From Myxococcales bacterium (GTDB lineage: Bacteria; Myxococcota; B64-G9), in NCBI GenBank assembly GCA_012798435.1, contig JAAZNF010000025.1:1-64000 (forward strand): a DNA stretch of 64,000 nucleotides, in the 5' to 3' direction. The translations under genes were made by a program, and so were the position numbers. How positions within the stretch are numbered: position 1 is the first letter of the stretch; every line of letters starts with the position of its first letter. A model generated the notes under the pieces. That model saw only the letters and a program-made list of their open reading frames with translations, did not search any database and was not told where the DNA came from. Below, one piece after another: positions 8,306 through 16,747 of this stretch.

Positions 8306-9686
8306 GGGGCCTCCCAGGGTCGTCTTCGAAGCGCGCCCGCGAAAGCTCGCCACCCAGCTCGCCGAGGTCGTGGCAAAGGACGTTGATCAAGTGGTCCACC
8401 GCCGGCTGCTTCTCCGGCGGAAAACGCAGCCGCAGCAGCTCTTCGCGACGCGAGGAAACCTCGACGGGCGAGGCCGGCGCCAGCAGCGCCTGGATCCGCT
8501 CCCACGAAGAGAGCCGCCGGGCGGGATCCTTCACCAGCGCGCCGCGCACGAACTGGAGCAGCGGCGCGGGCGTCTCGGGGGCCAGCATGGCGATGTCGGG
8601 GGGCTCCTCCAAGGCGTGGGCCCGCAGCATCTGTTGCACGCCGTCGCGCTCGAAGGGCAGCCGGCCGGCCAGCATCTCGAAGGCCACCACGCCCAGCGAG
8701 TAGATGTCGGCCCGGCCGTCCACCGGTTTGCCCATGGCGGTCTCGGGCGCGATGTAGTGCGGGGTGCCGTCCACGGTGCGCGGGCGCTCGCCGGCGCCGC
8801 CGACCGGGATGGGCCGCGCCAGCCCGAAGTCCATCAGCTTGAAGTGCTCGCCGCCGCAGGCGGCCACGTTGGCCGGCTTCACGTCGCGGTGGACGAAGCC
8901 TTTGTGGTGGGCGTGCGAGAGCGCCGCGGCCAGCTGGCGCAGGATGGCGGCGGCGCGCACCGGCGGCAAGCGGCCATGCTCGCGCATGATGCGGGCCAGA
9001 TCCCCGCCCGGCAGGCGTTCCATGACCAGAAACAGCGTGGCGTAGGCCGCCTCGGTGTCGTACACCACCACGATGTTCGGGTGGTTCAGGCTGGCGATGG
9101 TGCGGGCCTCCGCGAGGAAGTGCTCGCGGAAGCCGGGCCGCATGGCCAGGGCGTGCGACAGCATCTTGATGGCCACGGTGCGGCCGAGGGTGGGGTGGAG
9201 GGCCTCGAACACCTGCCCGGTGCCGCCCCGGCCCAGCTTTCCCAGCAGGCGGTACTTGCCCACCCGGGAGATGCCCCCGCCCTCCTCCAGACGCCGGCCG
9301 AGGAGTTCCGTGAGGAACGCCCCCACCGGCGGGTATTCCAGGATCAGGGCCGAGAACGCCTCACGCCGCAGCTCCACCGCCTCGACCGCCTCCTCGGCGA
9401 TGACGTCGGCGGAGCGTGGCTCGCCGGTGAGCAGCGCCATCTCGCCCACCGGCTGGCGCGGCCCGAGCCAGAACGACGCGATTTCCGCGCCGAGCTCGTT
9501 CCGCTTAATCACCCGCACCCGGCCCGTGCGGATGAGGAACATGCGGTCGCCGGGCTCGCCCTGGCGCATCAGGGCCTCGCCGGCCGCGAAGCGGCGCTCG
9601 CCGCAGATGGCCGCCACCTCCGCCATGTCGGCGGCGGGGATCTCGGAGAACCCCGGGACGCTGGACAGGAACTCGGCGAGCGACAT
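8295..9686 (-). CDS. cyclic-nucleotide-binding Ser/Thr protein kinase
   Basis: A 463-residue fusion. Residues 1-130 form a cNMP-binding (CAP_ED) domain, including [20 protein letters not shown] and [16 protein letters not shown]. Residues about 145-405 form a Hanks-type kinase: glycine loop [16 protein letters not shown] lysine, catalytic [12 protein letters not shown] and APE motifs, all intact. No transmembrane segment is seen, so it is probably a cytosolic kinase switched by a cyclic nucleotide. That follows from eukaryotic PKG-like logic and is inference here. Likely targets include the overlapping AAA ATPase. FHA proteins such as the one at 1196-1726 could read its phosphorylation. Confidence 0.88.
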   Translation of the reverse strand: MSLAEFLSSVPGFSEIPAADMAEVAAICGERRFAAGEALMRQGEPGDRMFLIRTGRVRVIKRNELGAEIASFWLGPRQPVGEMALLTGEPRSADVIAEEAVEAVELRREAFSALILEYPPVGAFLTELLGRRLEEGGGISRVGKYRLLGKLGRGGTGQVFEALHPTLGRTVAIKMLSHALAMRPGFREHFLAEARTIASLNHPNIVVVYDTEAAYATLFLVMERLPGGDLARIMREHGRLPPVRAAAILRQLAAALSHAHHKGFVHRDVKPANVAACGGEHFKLMDFGLARPIPVGGAGERPRTVDGTPHYIAPETAMGKPVDGRADIYSLGVVAFEMLAGRLPFERDGVQQMLRAHALEEPPDIAMLAPETPAPLLQFVRGALVKDPARRLSSWERIQALLAPASPVEVSSRREELLRLRFPPEKQPAVDHLINVLCHDLGELGGELSRARFEDDPGRPHEP

Positions 9687-9717
9687 GCTGGCAGCGTGCC
9701 CCGGACAGGGCCGAAAG

Positions 9718-11325
9718 TCAACGCGCGGGCGCGCTCATGTCGTGGATTTGGAAGATCCTCACCGGGCCGCGGGCGAAGATCGGCTCGAGCGGGACGGCCG
9801 CGGTCTCGGGCGGCGGGCCCAGGGCGCGCTCGCGCGGGCCGTAGAACAGGTAGCGCGCGCCGAAGGCCCGCAGGATCTCGTCCCGCTCGGCCGGCGGGGT
9901 GCCCGGCGAGAGCAGGCGCGAGAACGCCTCGCGCTTGCCGAAGAGTTGCAGGGTCATGAACCAGTGCCCCAGGGCGACCCGTTGCCCCGCGCGGTGCGGC
10001 AGCCAGTTGCCGGTTTCGCGGGCCGCCAGCACCCCCCCGGGAGGGAGGCGCGCCAGGGCCGCGGCGGCGGCGAGCTCGTCGGGGCTTACGCAGGCGCGCG
10101 CATCCAGGCGCCGCAGATCGTAGAGCGTCACCCGCACGAACGAGTTTCCGAAGAGCAGCGCGGCTGCGGCGAAGAGCAGCCAGCGCCTGGCGTTGGGCCA
10201 CAGGCGCGCGCGCAGCGGGTGCAGCGCCGGGTAGGCCAGGATGTAGAGCGGCAGGCTGACGAAGTACAAGAAGTGGCGTCCCTCGTACACCGGCAAGAAC
10301 GACAGCGCGCCGGCCGCGGACAACCAGCCGAAGAGCAGTCGGGAAGCCGGGGTGTCCTCGGCGAGGCGGCGCGCCCCGTACGCGGCGAGCGGCAGCAGCG
10401 CGCCGAAGCCCAGCAGCCACGAAAGCGGCGAGACGAAGAGGTGGCTGTTCGACTGCGCGACGAGTTTTTGAAACAGCGGGTCGCCGAGCTGCCAGGCGTG
10501 GATGATGGCGGTCAGGGCCAGGCCCGGGGCCAGCCACAGGCAGCGCAGCAGACGCCGGCCCGTGTCGCGGGCGTCGAGGCGACATAGCAGCGGCGCCAGC
10601 GCCGCCCCCAGCATGGCCCCGGCCGCGACGGTGGCGTCGTAGGCGTGCCACAGGTAGAGGAGAGGTAGCCCAAGGCCGGCCGCGAGGAGGAGCGGCGGGC
10701 GCTGCTCGGCGGCGAGGTAGATGCGAAACAGGAGCAGCAGCCCGCACCAGCCCGCCAGGTTGAGCGGGTTGTAGCTCGTCATGTAGGGCGTCCAGCCCAG
10801 CACCGGCCACAGGTCCTGCCGGAGCTGCTCCTGCCACACCGCCGGCAGGGCACCGTGCAGGAGCGCTACCCAGCCGTCGAGCCCGCCCGCGAACACCAGG
10901 AAGAAGAACGCCCGAAGCCGCGCCCGCGGCTCCGCAAAGAAGAAGCGCAAGAACCAGAACAAGAGCGGGAAGAAGGCCAGGATGGACAGGGCATGGAAGC
11001 ACAGCCAGGTGGCGCTCACCGGGAGGCCGAGCAAGCCCCCGAGCCGCCCGAGCAGGTAGAGCGGCAGGATGACCAGACGCGGCTCCTCCGGCTCGAGCGA
11101 GAAGCGATCCGAGAAGAAGAAGCGGCCCTGTTGCGCCTGGACGATGAAGTCGGCGTACTGCAAACTGTCCTCGGTGGAGTAGGGGAACCCCAAGAACTCG
11201 TCCCCACCGGGGCAGCTCTCCTCCTTGGCCAGGTAGGGCAGCAGCCGCAGCGCGCACAGCAAGGCCGCCGTCATGAGCACCAAGAGCCGGTGGAAACGCG
11301 GCGTGGCTGGAGCGCTTCCCGGCAT
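9718..11325 (-). CDS. polytopic membrane protein, glycosyltransferase-C-like
   Basis: A 535-residue protein with roughly ten hydrophobic membrane segments starting near residue 15. A first loop is rich in acidic residues (KEESCPGGDEF), and a second acidic stretch (SLEPEEPR) lies before TM2. A short soluble C-terminus (about 480-535) follows. Large first loops with acidic residues followed by many TMs are typical of GT-C glycosyltransferases or mannosyltransferase-like proteins using lipid-linked sugars, but no decisive motif is visible. ATG at 11325 has GAGGG close upstream; an internal ATG 17 codons later is possible. It stands 31 bp upstream of the kinase gene in the same direction. Confidence 0.6.
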   Translation of the reverse strand: MPGSAPATPRFHRLLVLMTAALLCALRLLPYLAKEESCPGGDEFLGFPYSTEDSLQYADFIVQAQQGRFFFSDRFSLEPEEPRLVILPLYLLGRLGGLLGLPVSATWLCFHALSILAFFPLLFWFLRFFFAEPRARLRAFFFLVFAGGLDGWVALLHGALPAVWQEQLRQDLWPVLGWTPYMTSYNPLNLAGWCGLLLLFRIYLAAEQRPPLLLAAGLGLPLLYLWHAYDATVAAGAMLGAALAPLLCRLDARDTGRRLLRCLWLAPGLALTAIIHAWQLGDPLFQKLVAQSNSHLFVSPLSWLLGFGALLPLAAYGARRLAEDTPASRLLFGWLSAAGALSFLPVYEGRHFLYFVSLPLYILAYPALHPLRARLWPNARRWLLFAAAALLFGNSFVRVTLYDLRRLDARACVSPDELAAAAALARLPPGGVLAARETGNWLPHRAGQRVALGHWFMTLQLFGKREAFSRLLSPGTPPAERDEILRAFGARYLFYGPRERALGPPPETAAVPLEPIFARGPVRIFQIHDMSAPAR

Positions 11326-11352
11326 GGGGCCCTCGTCGCGGGGAGAGGAAAA

Positions 11353-11426
11353 TCGGGGCGGCCGGATTTGAACCGGCGACCACCTGCGCCCAAGGCAGGT
11401 GCGCTACCAGGCTGCGCTACGCCCCG
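11353..11426 (-). tRNA. tRNA-Pro (UGG)
   Basis: The minus strand folds into a complete 74-nt cloverleaf: acceptor CGGGGCG/CGCCCCG, D arm GCGC/GCGC, anticodon stem CCTGC/GCAGG with loop CTTGGGC (anticodon TGG), and T arm GCCGG/CCGGC with loop TTCAAAT. The discriminator is A. The 3' CCA is not encoded. Confidence 0.95.
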
Positions 11427-11536
11427 TCGGCGGGGCACCATAGCCCAAACTCGATGGGGGTTCAAGGGTTGCGCGGACGCGGCGGCGCGCCCGTCCGCCT
11501 TGACACAGCGCGCCCATCGGCGGTAGGGATTCGCCC

Positions 11537-12097
11537 ATGAACGAGCCCAACTCTCCCGGCCCCCGCGTCATCAAGCGTTACTCCAACCGCAAGCTCTACG
11601 ACACCCAGGAGAGCCGCTACGTGACGCTGGAGGAGATCTCCGCCCTCATCAAGGCCGGCCAAGAGGTGAAGATCGTCGACAACCGCACGGGCGACGATCT
11701 CACCGAGGTCACCCTGGCCCAGATCCTGTACGAGGAGCAGAAGCGGCAGACCACCCGCATGCCGCTCTCGGCGCTCAAGGAGATCCTGCGCACCAGCGGC
11801 GCCACCATCTCCGAGTTCATCCAGAAGCGGGTGCGCGAGCCGGTGCAGTCGCTGCGCGAGGGCGCCGAGCGCAAGGTGGACGAGCTGGTGCGCCGCTCCG
11901 AGTCGAGCGTGGAGGAGAAGGCCCGCTCGGTGCGGGAGTTCTTTCAGGGCGCCAACCGGGCGCTCGACGACTTGCAGCGCCGCATCGACGAGCGCATCCA
12001 CACCGTGCTGGACGGCGGCCGGGCCGGGCTGCGCCGCGAGCTGGCCAGCCTGCGCCGCCGCATCGAAGAGCTGGAGAGCCGCCTCAAGTCTGATTGA
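11537..12097 (+). CDS. PhaR-like polyhydroxyalkanoate synthesis regulator
   Basis: A 186-residue protein. The N-terminal 65 residues match the PHB/PHA accumulation regulator DNA-binding domain (VIKRYSNRKLYDTQESRYVT, ALIKAGQEVKIVDNRTGDDL, TLAQILYEEQ). The C-terminal two thirds is a highly charged, predicted coiled coil (for example RRELASLRRRIEELESRLK). Family members bind DNA and PHA granules and repress phasin genes. No PHA synthase or phasin gene is in the window, so the target is unknown. A TTGACA at 11500-11505 may be a -35 element; the -10 is poor. Confidence 0.85.
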   Translation: MNEPNSPGPRVIKRYSNRKLYDTQESRYVTLEEISALIKAGQEVKIVDNRTGDDLTEVTLAQILYEEQKRQTTRMPLSALKEILRTSGATISEFIQKRVREPVQSLREGAERKVDELVRRSESSVEEKARSVREFFQGANRALDDLQRRIDERIHTVLDGGRAGLRRELASLRRRIEELESRLKSD

Positions 12098-12248
12098 GTG
12101 CTGCGGCCGCCCCGAATCCCACCATCTCGACTTGGCTTCGCAAGTTGTTCGTTTGCGGTCTCGTGCCCCCAACGGGTGATATCGGTTTCTCTCCGGTAGA
12201 GGTGTATTCGGATGGGCGTTTCGGGACCGATCCGGGGGGCGGGTGGAC

Positions 12249-13019
12249 TCATCGGCCGACGGCGGGCAATCGCTCGATCTCGCGTGCCAGCGCCTCGATC
12301 ATCTGCGCCCCGCGCGACCAGCCGGCGTATTCCCAGATGGTCTTGCCGTGGCTCTGGGCCTCGTCGATCTTGACGTTGTAGCCGATGGCGGTGCGCGCGG
12401 TCCGGCCGGGGAAGTGGGCCTTGAGTTTCTCCATGATCTCGTCCGCCAGCCGGGTGGCCCGGTACAGGGTGGGCACCACCAGCACGATCTCCAGGTCGCG
12501 CTTTTCGAAGCGCTCCTTGACCCGCTCCACGGTCTCGACGATCTCGGCGCAGCCGTCCAGCGCGAAGTAGGTGAGGTTCACCGGCACCACGATCTCGGTG
12601 GTCGAGAGCATGACGTTGACGGTGAGCAGCCCCAGCGAGGGAGGCGAATCGAAGATGACGTAGTCGTAGCCGGAGAGGCCGGCGAGCTTGTGCTGGAGCT
12701 TGCGCTCGCGGTCGGGGTGGGTGGCGGCCTCCACCGGGAAGTCCGCCAGCGCCTTGTTGGACACCACCACCGAGAGGTTCGGGACCGGGGTGGGGCGGAT
12801 GACCTGCTCGAGGGTGCAGGCGGGATCCATCATCAGGTGGAACACGTTGGGGACGAGGTCGCGCACGTACAGGCCCAGGCTCTTTCCCGCCTGGCCCTGG
12901 GGGTCGAGGTCCAGGAGCAAGACACGCTTGCCGCGGCGGGCCAGCCAGGCGGCCACGTTCACCGAGAGGGTGGTCTTGCAGCTTCCGCCTTTTTCGTTGA
13001 CGAAGGCGATGCGGCGCAT
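12249..13019 (-). CDS. orphan ParA/Soj-family ATPase
   Basis: A 256-residue P-loop ATPase with the deviant Walker A of ParA/MinD proteins (NEKGGSCKTTLSVN), Walker A' LLLDLDPQGQAGKSLG, and Walker B YDYVIFDSPPSLG. It is short at the N-terminus, like chromosomal Soj/ParA without an extra DNA-binding domain. No parB or parS-like gene is adjacent, so it more likely positions some other cargo (protein cluster or surface machine) than a plasmid. It is divergent from the ArsA-like operon, with 49 bp between the start codons. Confidence 0.88.
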   Translation of the reverse strand: MRRIAFVNEKGGSCKTTLSVNVAAWLARRGKRVLLLDLDPQGQAGKSLGLYVRDLVPNVFHLMMDPACTLEQVIRPTPVPNLSVVVSNKALADFPVEAATHPDRERKLQHKLAGLSGYDYVIFDSPPSLGLLTVNVMLSTTEIVVPVNLTYFALDGCAEIVETVERVKERFEKRDLEIVLVVPTLYRATRLADEIMEKLKAHFPGRTARTAIGYNVKIDEAQSHGKTIWEYAGWSRGAQMIEALAREIERLPAVGR

Positions 13020-13054
13020 GGGCTCCCTTGTCCTTGTCTAATCGCGGGCACCGG

Positions 13055-13060
13055 TATAAT
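13055..13060 (+). promoter_or_regulatory. perfect -10 box placed for a near-leaderless mRNA
   Basis: TATAAT lies 8 bp before the GTG at 13069, so transcription would begin at about 13067-13069. No Shine-Dalgarno sequence fits between. The best -35 candidate, TTGTCT at 13034-13039, is 15 bp away. Confidence 0.5.
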
Positions 13061-13068
13061 GCTTGGCC

Positions 13069-13995
13069 GTGCCCTCGCTGTCAAACGCCGTGCCGTACCT
13101 GCCGCCGCTCGAGCGGCCGCTGCAACTCGTGCTGGGCAAGGGCGGCGTGGGCCGCAGCACGCTATGCGCCGCGCTGGGGCTGCACCTGGCCAGCCGCGGG
13201 CGGCGGGTGCTGCTGTGCGAGATGCGCTCGCAGCGCGCCCTGCCGCCGCTCTTCGGGCGGGAGGCCTCCAGCGACGGGCCGCTGGAGCTCGCCCCCGGCA
13301 TCCGCTGGATGAGCCTGGCGCCCGACACGGCCCTGTCGGCCTACGCCGGCCTGCGGCTGCGCTTTCGCATGGTGGCCCGCGCGGTGTTCGAGCAGCCGCG
13401 GGTGCGGCGCTTCTTGCACGCGGTTCCGGCGCTGGCCGAGATCCTCATGCTGGGCCAGCTGTGCCACCTGGCCGAGCGAGGGGAGGCGGAGGCGGTCATC
13501 CTGGACGCTCCCTCCACCGGCCCGGCGCTGCTCATGCTGGAGGCGCCGGCCAGCGTGTTGCGGACCGCGCCGGCCGGCCCCCTGCGCGACGGAGCGCGCT
13601 GGATCAACGAGTGGCTTGCGGATGCGCGCCGCACCGCCTTGCACCGGGTCACGCTGGCGGAGGAGCTGCCCGTCTCCGAGAGCCTGGAGCTCGACGAGCG
13701 GCTGCGGGCGGCCGCGCTTCCCGACGGGTTGTGGCTGCTCAACCGCTTGTTGCCCGAGGACGTGGAGCCTCCCGCGGAGGCGGCCCTGGCCCGTGCCCGG
13801 AGCGCGGCGGGGATGGAGGAGCTCTGGCGGGCTCTCTCGGTGTACCGCGATCGGCTGGACTCGCAGCGGCGCGAGCTGCGCCGGCTGCCGCTTTCCCCGG
13901 GCATGGCCCGGCGCTTTCAGGAACGCTTTTCCGTGCGGGTCGAGGAGCGGGTGCAGGCTCTCGCGTCGGGGTTCGCCGAGGGAGGGGGCGCGTGA
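13069..13995 (+). CDS. ArsA/GET3-like ATPase, first of a pair
   Basis: A 308-residue ArsA-type P-loop ATPase starting at GTG 13069 (TTG 13063 is possible). The deviant Walker A reads GKGGVGRST: the signature lysine (K24) is present but the normal P-loop lysine is Arg29. The Walker-A' region LLCEMRSQRALPPLFG resembles the first member of the actinobacterial Rv3679/Rv3680-type ATPase pair (recalled family knowledge). The stop overlaps the next start (GTGA), so it is tightly coupled with the second ATPase, and the two probably form a heterodimer. The pair is not expected to be an arsenite pump: no arsB is nearby and no metal-binding Cys cluster is seen. Confidence 0.8.
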   Translation: MPSLSNAVPYLPPLERPLQLVLGKGGVGRSTLCAALGLHLASRGRRVLLCEMRSQRALPPLFGREASSDGPLELAPGIRWMSLAPDTALSAYAGLRLRFRMVARAVFEQPRVRRFLHAVPALAEILMLGQLCHLAERGEAEAVILDAPSTGPALLMLEAPASVLRTAPAGPLRDGARWINEWLADARRTALHRVTLAEELPVSESLELDERLRAAALPDGLWLLNRLLPEDVEPPAEAALARARSAAGMEELWRALSVYRDRLDSQRRELRRLPLSPGMARRFQERFSVRVEERVQALASGFAEGGGA

Positions 13996-15086
13996 ACCTG
14001 GACGGCTTGCTTCTGCGCCGGCTGGTGTTCGTGCTCGGCCCGGGCGGAGCCGGCAAGACCTCGCTCTCGGCCGCCCTGGGGCTGCTCGCCGCCACGCGAG
14101 GACGCCGCGCGCTGGTGCTCACCCTGGACCCGGCCCGCCGCCTGGCCGAATCGCTCATGATCAGCGGCGGCGAACGGCGCTTCTCGCCGGAGGAGCTGCA
14201 GGCGCAGGGAATCCCGGCCCGCGCGCCCCTGGAGGCGGCGTTGTTCGACCCCCGCCGCGGCTGGGGAGACCTGCTGGCGCGCGAGGTGCCGGATCTCGAG
14301 GCGCGGCGCCGGCTACTCTCGCACCCCTTCTTCGGGCGCCTGTCCGAGGACCTGGCCGGTTCGCGGGAGTACGCCGCCCTGGCGGAGATCTTGGCCCTGC
14401 ACCACGGCGGGCGATTCGACCTCATCATCCTCGACACGCCGCCCTCCGCGCACGGCCTGGACTTTTTGGACGCCGCGGAGAAGGTGCTGTCGGTGCTGGA
14501 TCACGACGCGTTGGACTGGGTGATGCTGCCGGTCCGCCTGGCGCGGCGCGCGGGACGACTCCCCTCCTGGACCTCCGGCTACCTTGTGCGCACCCTGGCG
14601 CGTTTCACCGGCATGGCCTTCCTCGAAGAGCTGGCCGCCTTCCTGGACCTGGGGACGCTCCTGCTGCCGCGGGTGCGCGAGCGGGCCGCGCAGCTTCGCG
14701 CCGTGCTCCAGTCCGCGGACAGCGCCTTCGTACTGGTCACGCGGCCCGGAGAGGGACCGGCGGCGGAGTGCCTGGACCTGCTTTCGGCGGTGACCCGGCG
14801 CGCCCGCCGGCCGGAGGTGGTGATCGTCAACCGCCTGACCCCCGCGGCCACCATCCCCGCGGACGCTGGCCTCGACGAGGCGACGCGCGCGGGTGTGGAG
14901 CGCGTGCTGCGGGTTCTTTCGCCGATCGCCGCGCGCGAGCGGGAGATCGTGGCGCGCCTCTCGGCCGGGCTGCCCTCCGGGGTGTCCCTGGTCCAGGTGC
15001 CAGCCATCCCGGGCGAGATCGCCGACCTGGCCGGGCTGGGGCGGTTGCTCCGGGAGCTTCAACGGAGATGGAGGGAGGCGACATGA
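13992..15086 (+). CDS. ArsA/GET3-like ATPase, second of a pair
   Basis: A 364-residue ATPase starting at GTG 13992, overlapping the previous stop. Walker A is GPGGAGKTS: here the P-loop lysine (K22) is intact but the signature lysine position is Pro17, the reverse of its partner. LTLDPARRLAESL follows and matches the Rv3680-type member of such pairs. Walker B-like DLIILDTPPSAHGLDF is present. A composite active site across a heterodimer would explain the complementary losses. The next gene (yjbQ) overlaps its stop by ATGA. Confidence 0.82.
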   Translation: MNLDGLLLRRLVFVLGPGGAGKTSLSAALGLLAATRGRRALVLTLDPARRLAESLMISGGERRFSPEELQAQGIPARAPLEAALFDPRRGWGDLLAREVPDLEARRRLLSHPFFGRLSEDLAGSREYAALAEILALHHGGRFDLIILDTPPSAHGLDFLDAAEKVLSVLDHDALDWVMLPVRLARRAGRLPSWTSGYLVRTLARFTGMAFLEELAAFLDLGTLLLPRVRERAAQLRAVLQSADSAFVLVTRPGEGPAAECLDLLSAVTRRARRPEVVIVNRLTPAATIPADAGLDEATRAGVERVLRVLSPIAAREREIVARLSAGLPSGVSLVQVPAIPGEIADLAGLGRLLRELQRRWREAT

Positions 15087-15490
15087 AGACCATCGCGCTT
15101 CGTACGCCGCGGCGGGAGGCGTTGCTGGACATCACGGCCGAGGTGGAGCGGGCGGTGGGCGAGTCCGGCGTGCAAGAAGGGTTGTGCCTGGTGTCCTGTC
15201 CCCACACCACCGCCGCCGTCACCGTCAACGAGAACGCCGATCCCGACGTGGCCGCGGACGTTTTGGCCATGCTGGCCCGCCTGGTGCCAAAGAGCGCCGG
15301 CTTTCGCCACGCGGAGGGCAACAGCGACGCGCACGTCAAGAGCAGCCTGCTGGGATGCTCGTGCGCGCTGCCGGTGTCGGAGGGGCGATTGGTGTTGGGC
15401 CGCTGGCAGGCGGTGTTCTTCTGCGAGTTCGACGGCCCCCGCTCGCGGCAGGTGATGGTGCAGGTGCTGGGCGGCGCGCCGCGCGGGTGA
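15083..15490 (+). CDS. yjbQ: YjbQ/UPF0047 family protein
   Basis: A 135-residue protein with the family hallmarks CPHTTAAVTVNENADPDV, HVKSSLLGCS and the closing QAVFFCEFDGPRSRQVMVQ. It covers the full family length. The E. coli homologue has weak thiamin-phosphate synthase activity; the physiological role is unsettled. ATG at 15083 overlaps the ATPase stop, so it is translated with the ArsA-like pair, a partnership worth noting. Confidence 0.88.
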   Translation: MKTIALRTPRREALLDITAEVERAVGESGVQEGLCLVSCPHTTAAVTVNENADPDVAADVLAMLARLVPKSAGFRHAEGNSDAHVKSSLLGCSCALPVSEGRLVLGRWQAVFFCEFDGPRSRQVMVQVLGGAPRG

Positions 15491-15567
15491 GGCGCGGCGT
15501 TGCGTTCTGATGTGCGAGGTGCGAACGTAGGCGGGAACCGGCCTCGGGCCGGCGTGTCCCAGCGAAC

Positions 15568-16740
15568 ATGAGAAGCCTCCGCGTCATCCTGTGTCTTGCC
15601 CCGCTCGCTCTGGCCGCGGGCTGTCCGGCCCAGCGCGCCACGCGGCCCGATCGCTCGGCGCGCGAGATCCTGCTGGAGCCCACCGTCATCCTGGGGAAAC
15701 CCGACGCCGAGCTGGGCCTCGACGAGCTGGACGCCCAGGCGCTGCTCAAGCAGGGGCTGTCGCTCCAGGCGGCGGGGAAGTTCGCCGAGGCGGCGCTCTA
15801 CCTGCGCCGGCTGCTCTCGGAGTTCCCCGGCTCGCGCTACTTGTCCGCGGCGGCCTTCAACCTGGGGCGGGGCCTGGAGGAGCTGGGCCGTCCCGCCGAG
15901 GCGGTGGAGGCGTACCGGCGGATCACCCGCGAGCTGCCCGGCTCGCGCGACTTCTTTGACGCGGCGTTCCGCGAGGCGGGGTGCCTGGGAAGCCTGGGCC
16001 GGGCCGAGGAGGCGGTGGCGCTGCTCGACCGGGTGCTGCAGCGCGCCGACACCAGCGTGGACGACCAGGTGGACGCCTGGCTGCAGCGCGGCGAGATCCT
16101 GCGCGGGCGCGACCCGCAAGAGGCCGAGCGCTCGCTGCGGGCGGCCTTGCGGCTCTACCGAGCCCACGAGCGCAAGGAGTACCTCGATCCGGCGCTGGCG
16201 GCGCGCGCCGAGTTCCGGTTGGCCGAGCTGGCCGAGAAGGGGTTTCAGGTCGCGCCCTTGCGGCTGCCGGAGGAGCTTCTGGAGAGCGATCTCGAGGAGA
16301 AGGCCCGGCGGTTGCTCGAGGCCCAGGCGGGTTTCTTGCGCTGCATGCGCCACGGCGACGCCGAGTGGGCCATCGCCGCCGGCTACCGCATCGGGCGCCT
16401 GTACGTCGATCTGCACCACGCCCTGGAGGCCGTCCCCACGCCCGAGGACCTGTCCGGCGAGGAGGCGGCGGTGTACCGCGAGCTGTTGCGAAAGCGCCTG
16501 CTGGTGCTGCTGCGCAAGGCGGTGCGGGTGTTCGAGATGACGGTCCAGCTCTCCGAGCGCACCCGCCTGGACACCGAGTGGACCCGCGAGGCACGCGCCG
16601 AGATGGCGCGCATCGAGCGCGAGGTGCTGCAGGCGATCGAGGCCGGCGCCCGGGGCGGCGCGGGAGACAACGCCAGCGGCGGCGGCCCCGAGCCGGAGCC
16701 GGTGCCCCCGGTCCCGGCGCCGCCACCACCCTCGCGCTGA
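15568..16740 (+). CDS. TPR-repeat lipoprotein
   Basis: A 390-residue lipoprotein (lipobox LAAGC, Cys19). TPR-like helices run from about residue 50 to 330 (ALLKQGLSLQAAGKFAEAALYL, AAFNLGRGLEELGRPAEAVEAY, REAGCLGSLGRAEEAVALL). A Gly/Pro-rich tail ends the protein. Probably a periplasm-facing scaffold for an envelope complex. It starts 77 bp after yjbQ and is followed 7 bp later by the M48 peptidase gene, so both may belong to the 13-18 kb operon. Confidence 0.75.
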   Translation: MRSLRVILCLAPLALAAGCPAQRATRPDRSAREILLEPTVILGKPDAELGLDELDAQALLKQGLSLQAAGKFAEAALYLRRLLSEFPGSRYLSAAAFNLGRGLEELGRPAEAVEAYRRITRELPGSRDFFDAAFREAGCLGSLGRAEEAVALLDRVLQRADTSVDDQVDAWLQRGEILRGRDPQEAERSLRAALRLYRAHERKEYLDPALAARAEFRLAELAEKGFQVAPLRLPEELLESDLEEKARRLLEAQAGFLRCMRHGDAEWAIAAGYRIGRLYVDLHHALEAVPTPEDLSGEEAAVYRELLRKRLLVLLRKAVRVFEMTVQLSERTRLDTEWTREARAEMARIEREVLQAIEAGARGGAGDNASGGGPEPEPVPPVPAPPPPSR

Positions 16741-16747
16741 GGCGGGC

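Noticed and set aside
12249-13019. Plasmid or chromosome partition locus
   Set aside because: Only a ParA-type ATPase is present; there is no parB or iteron/parS array beside it.
13069-15086. Arsenite efflux system (arsA)
   Set aside because: No arsB, arsR or arsD is nearby, and the conserved metal-binding cysteines of ArsA are not evident in either ATPase.
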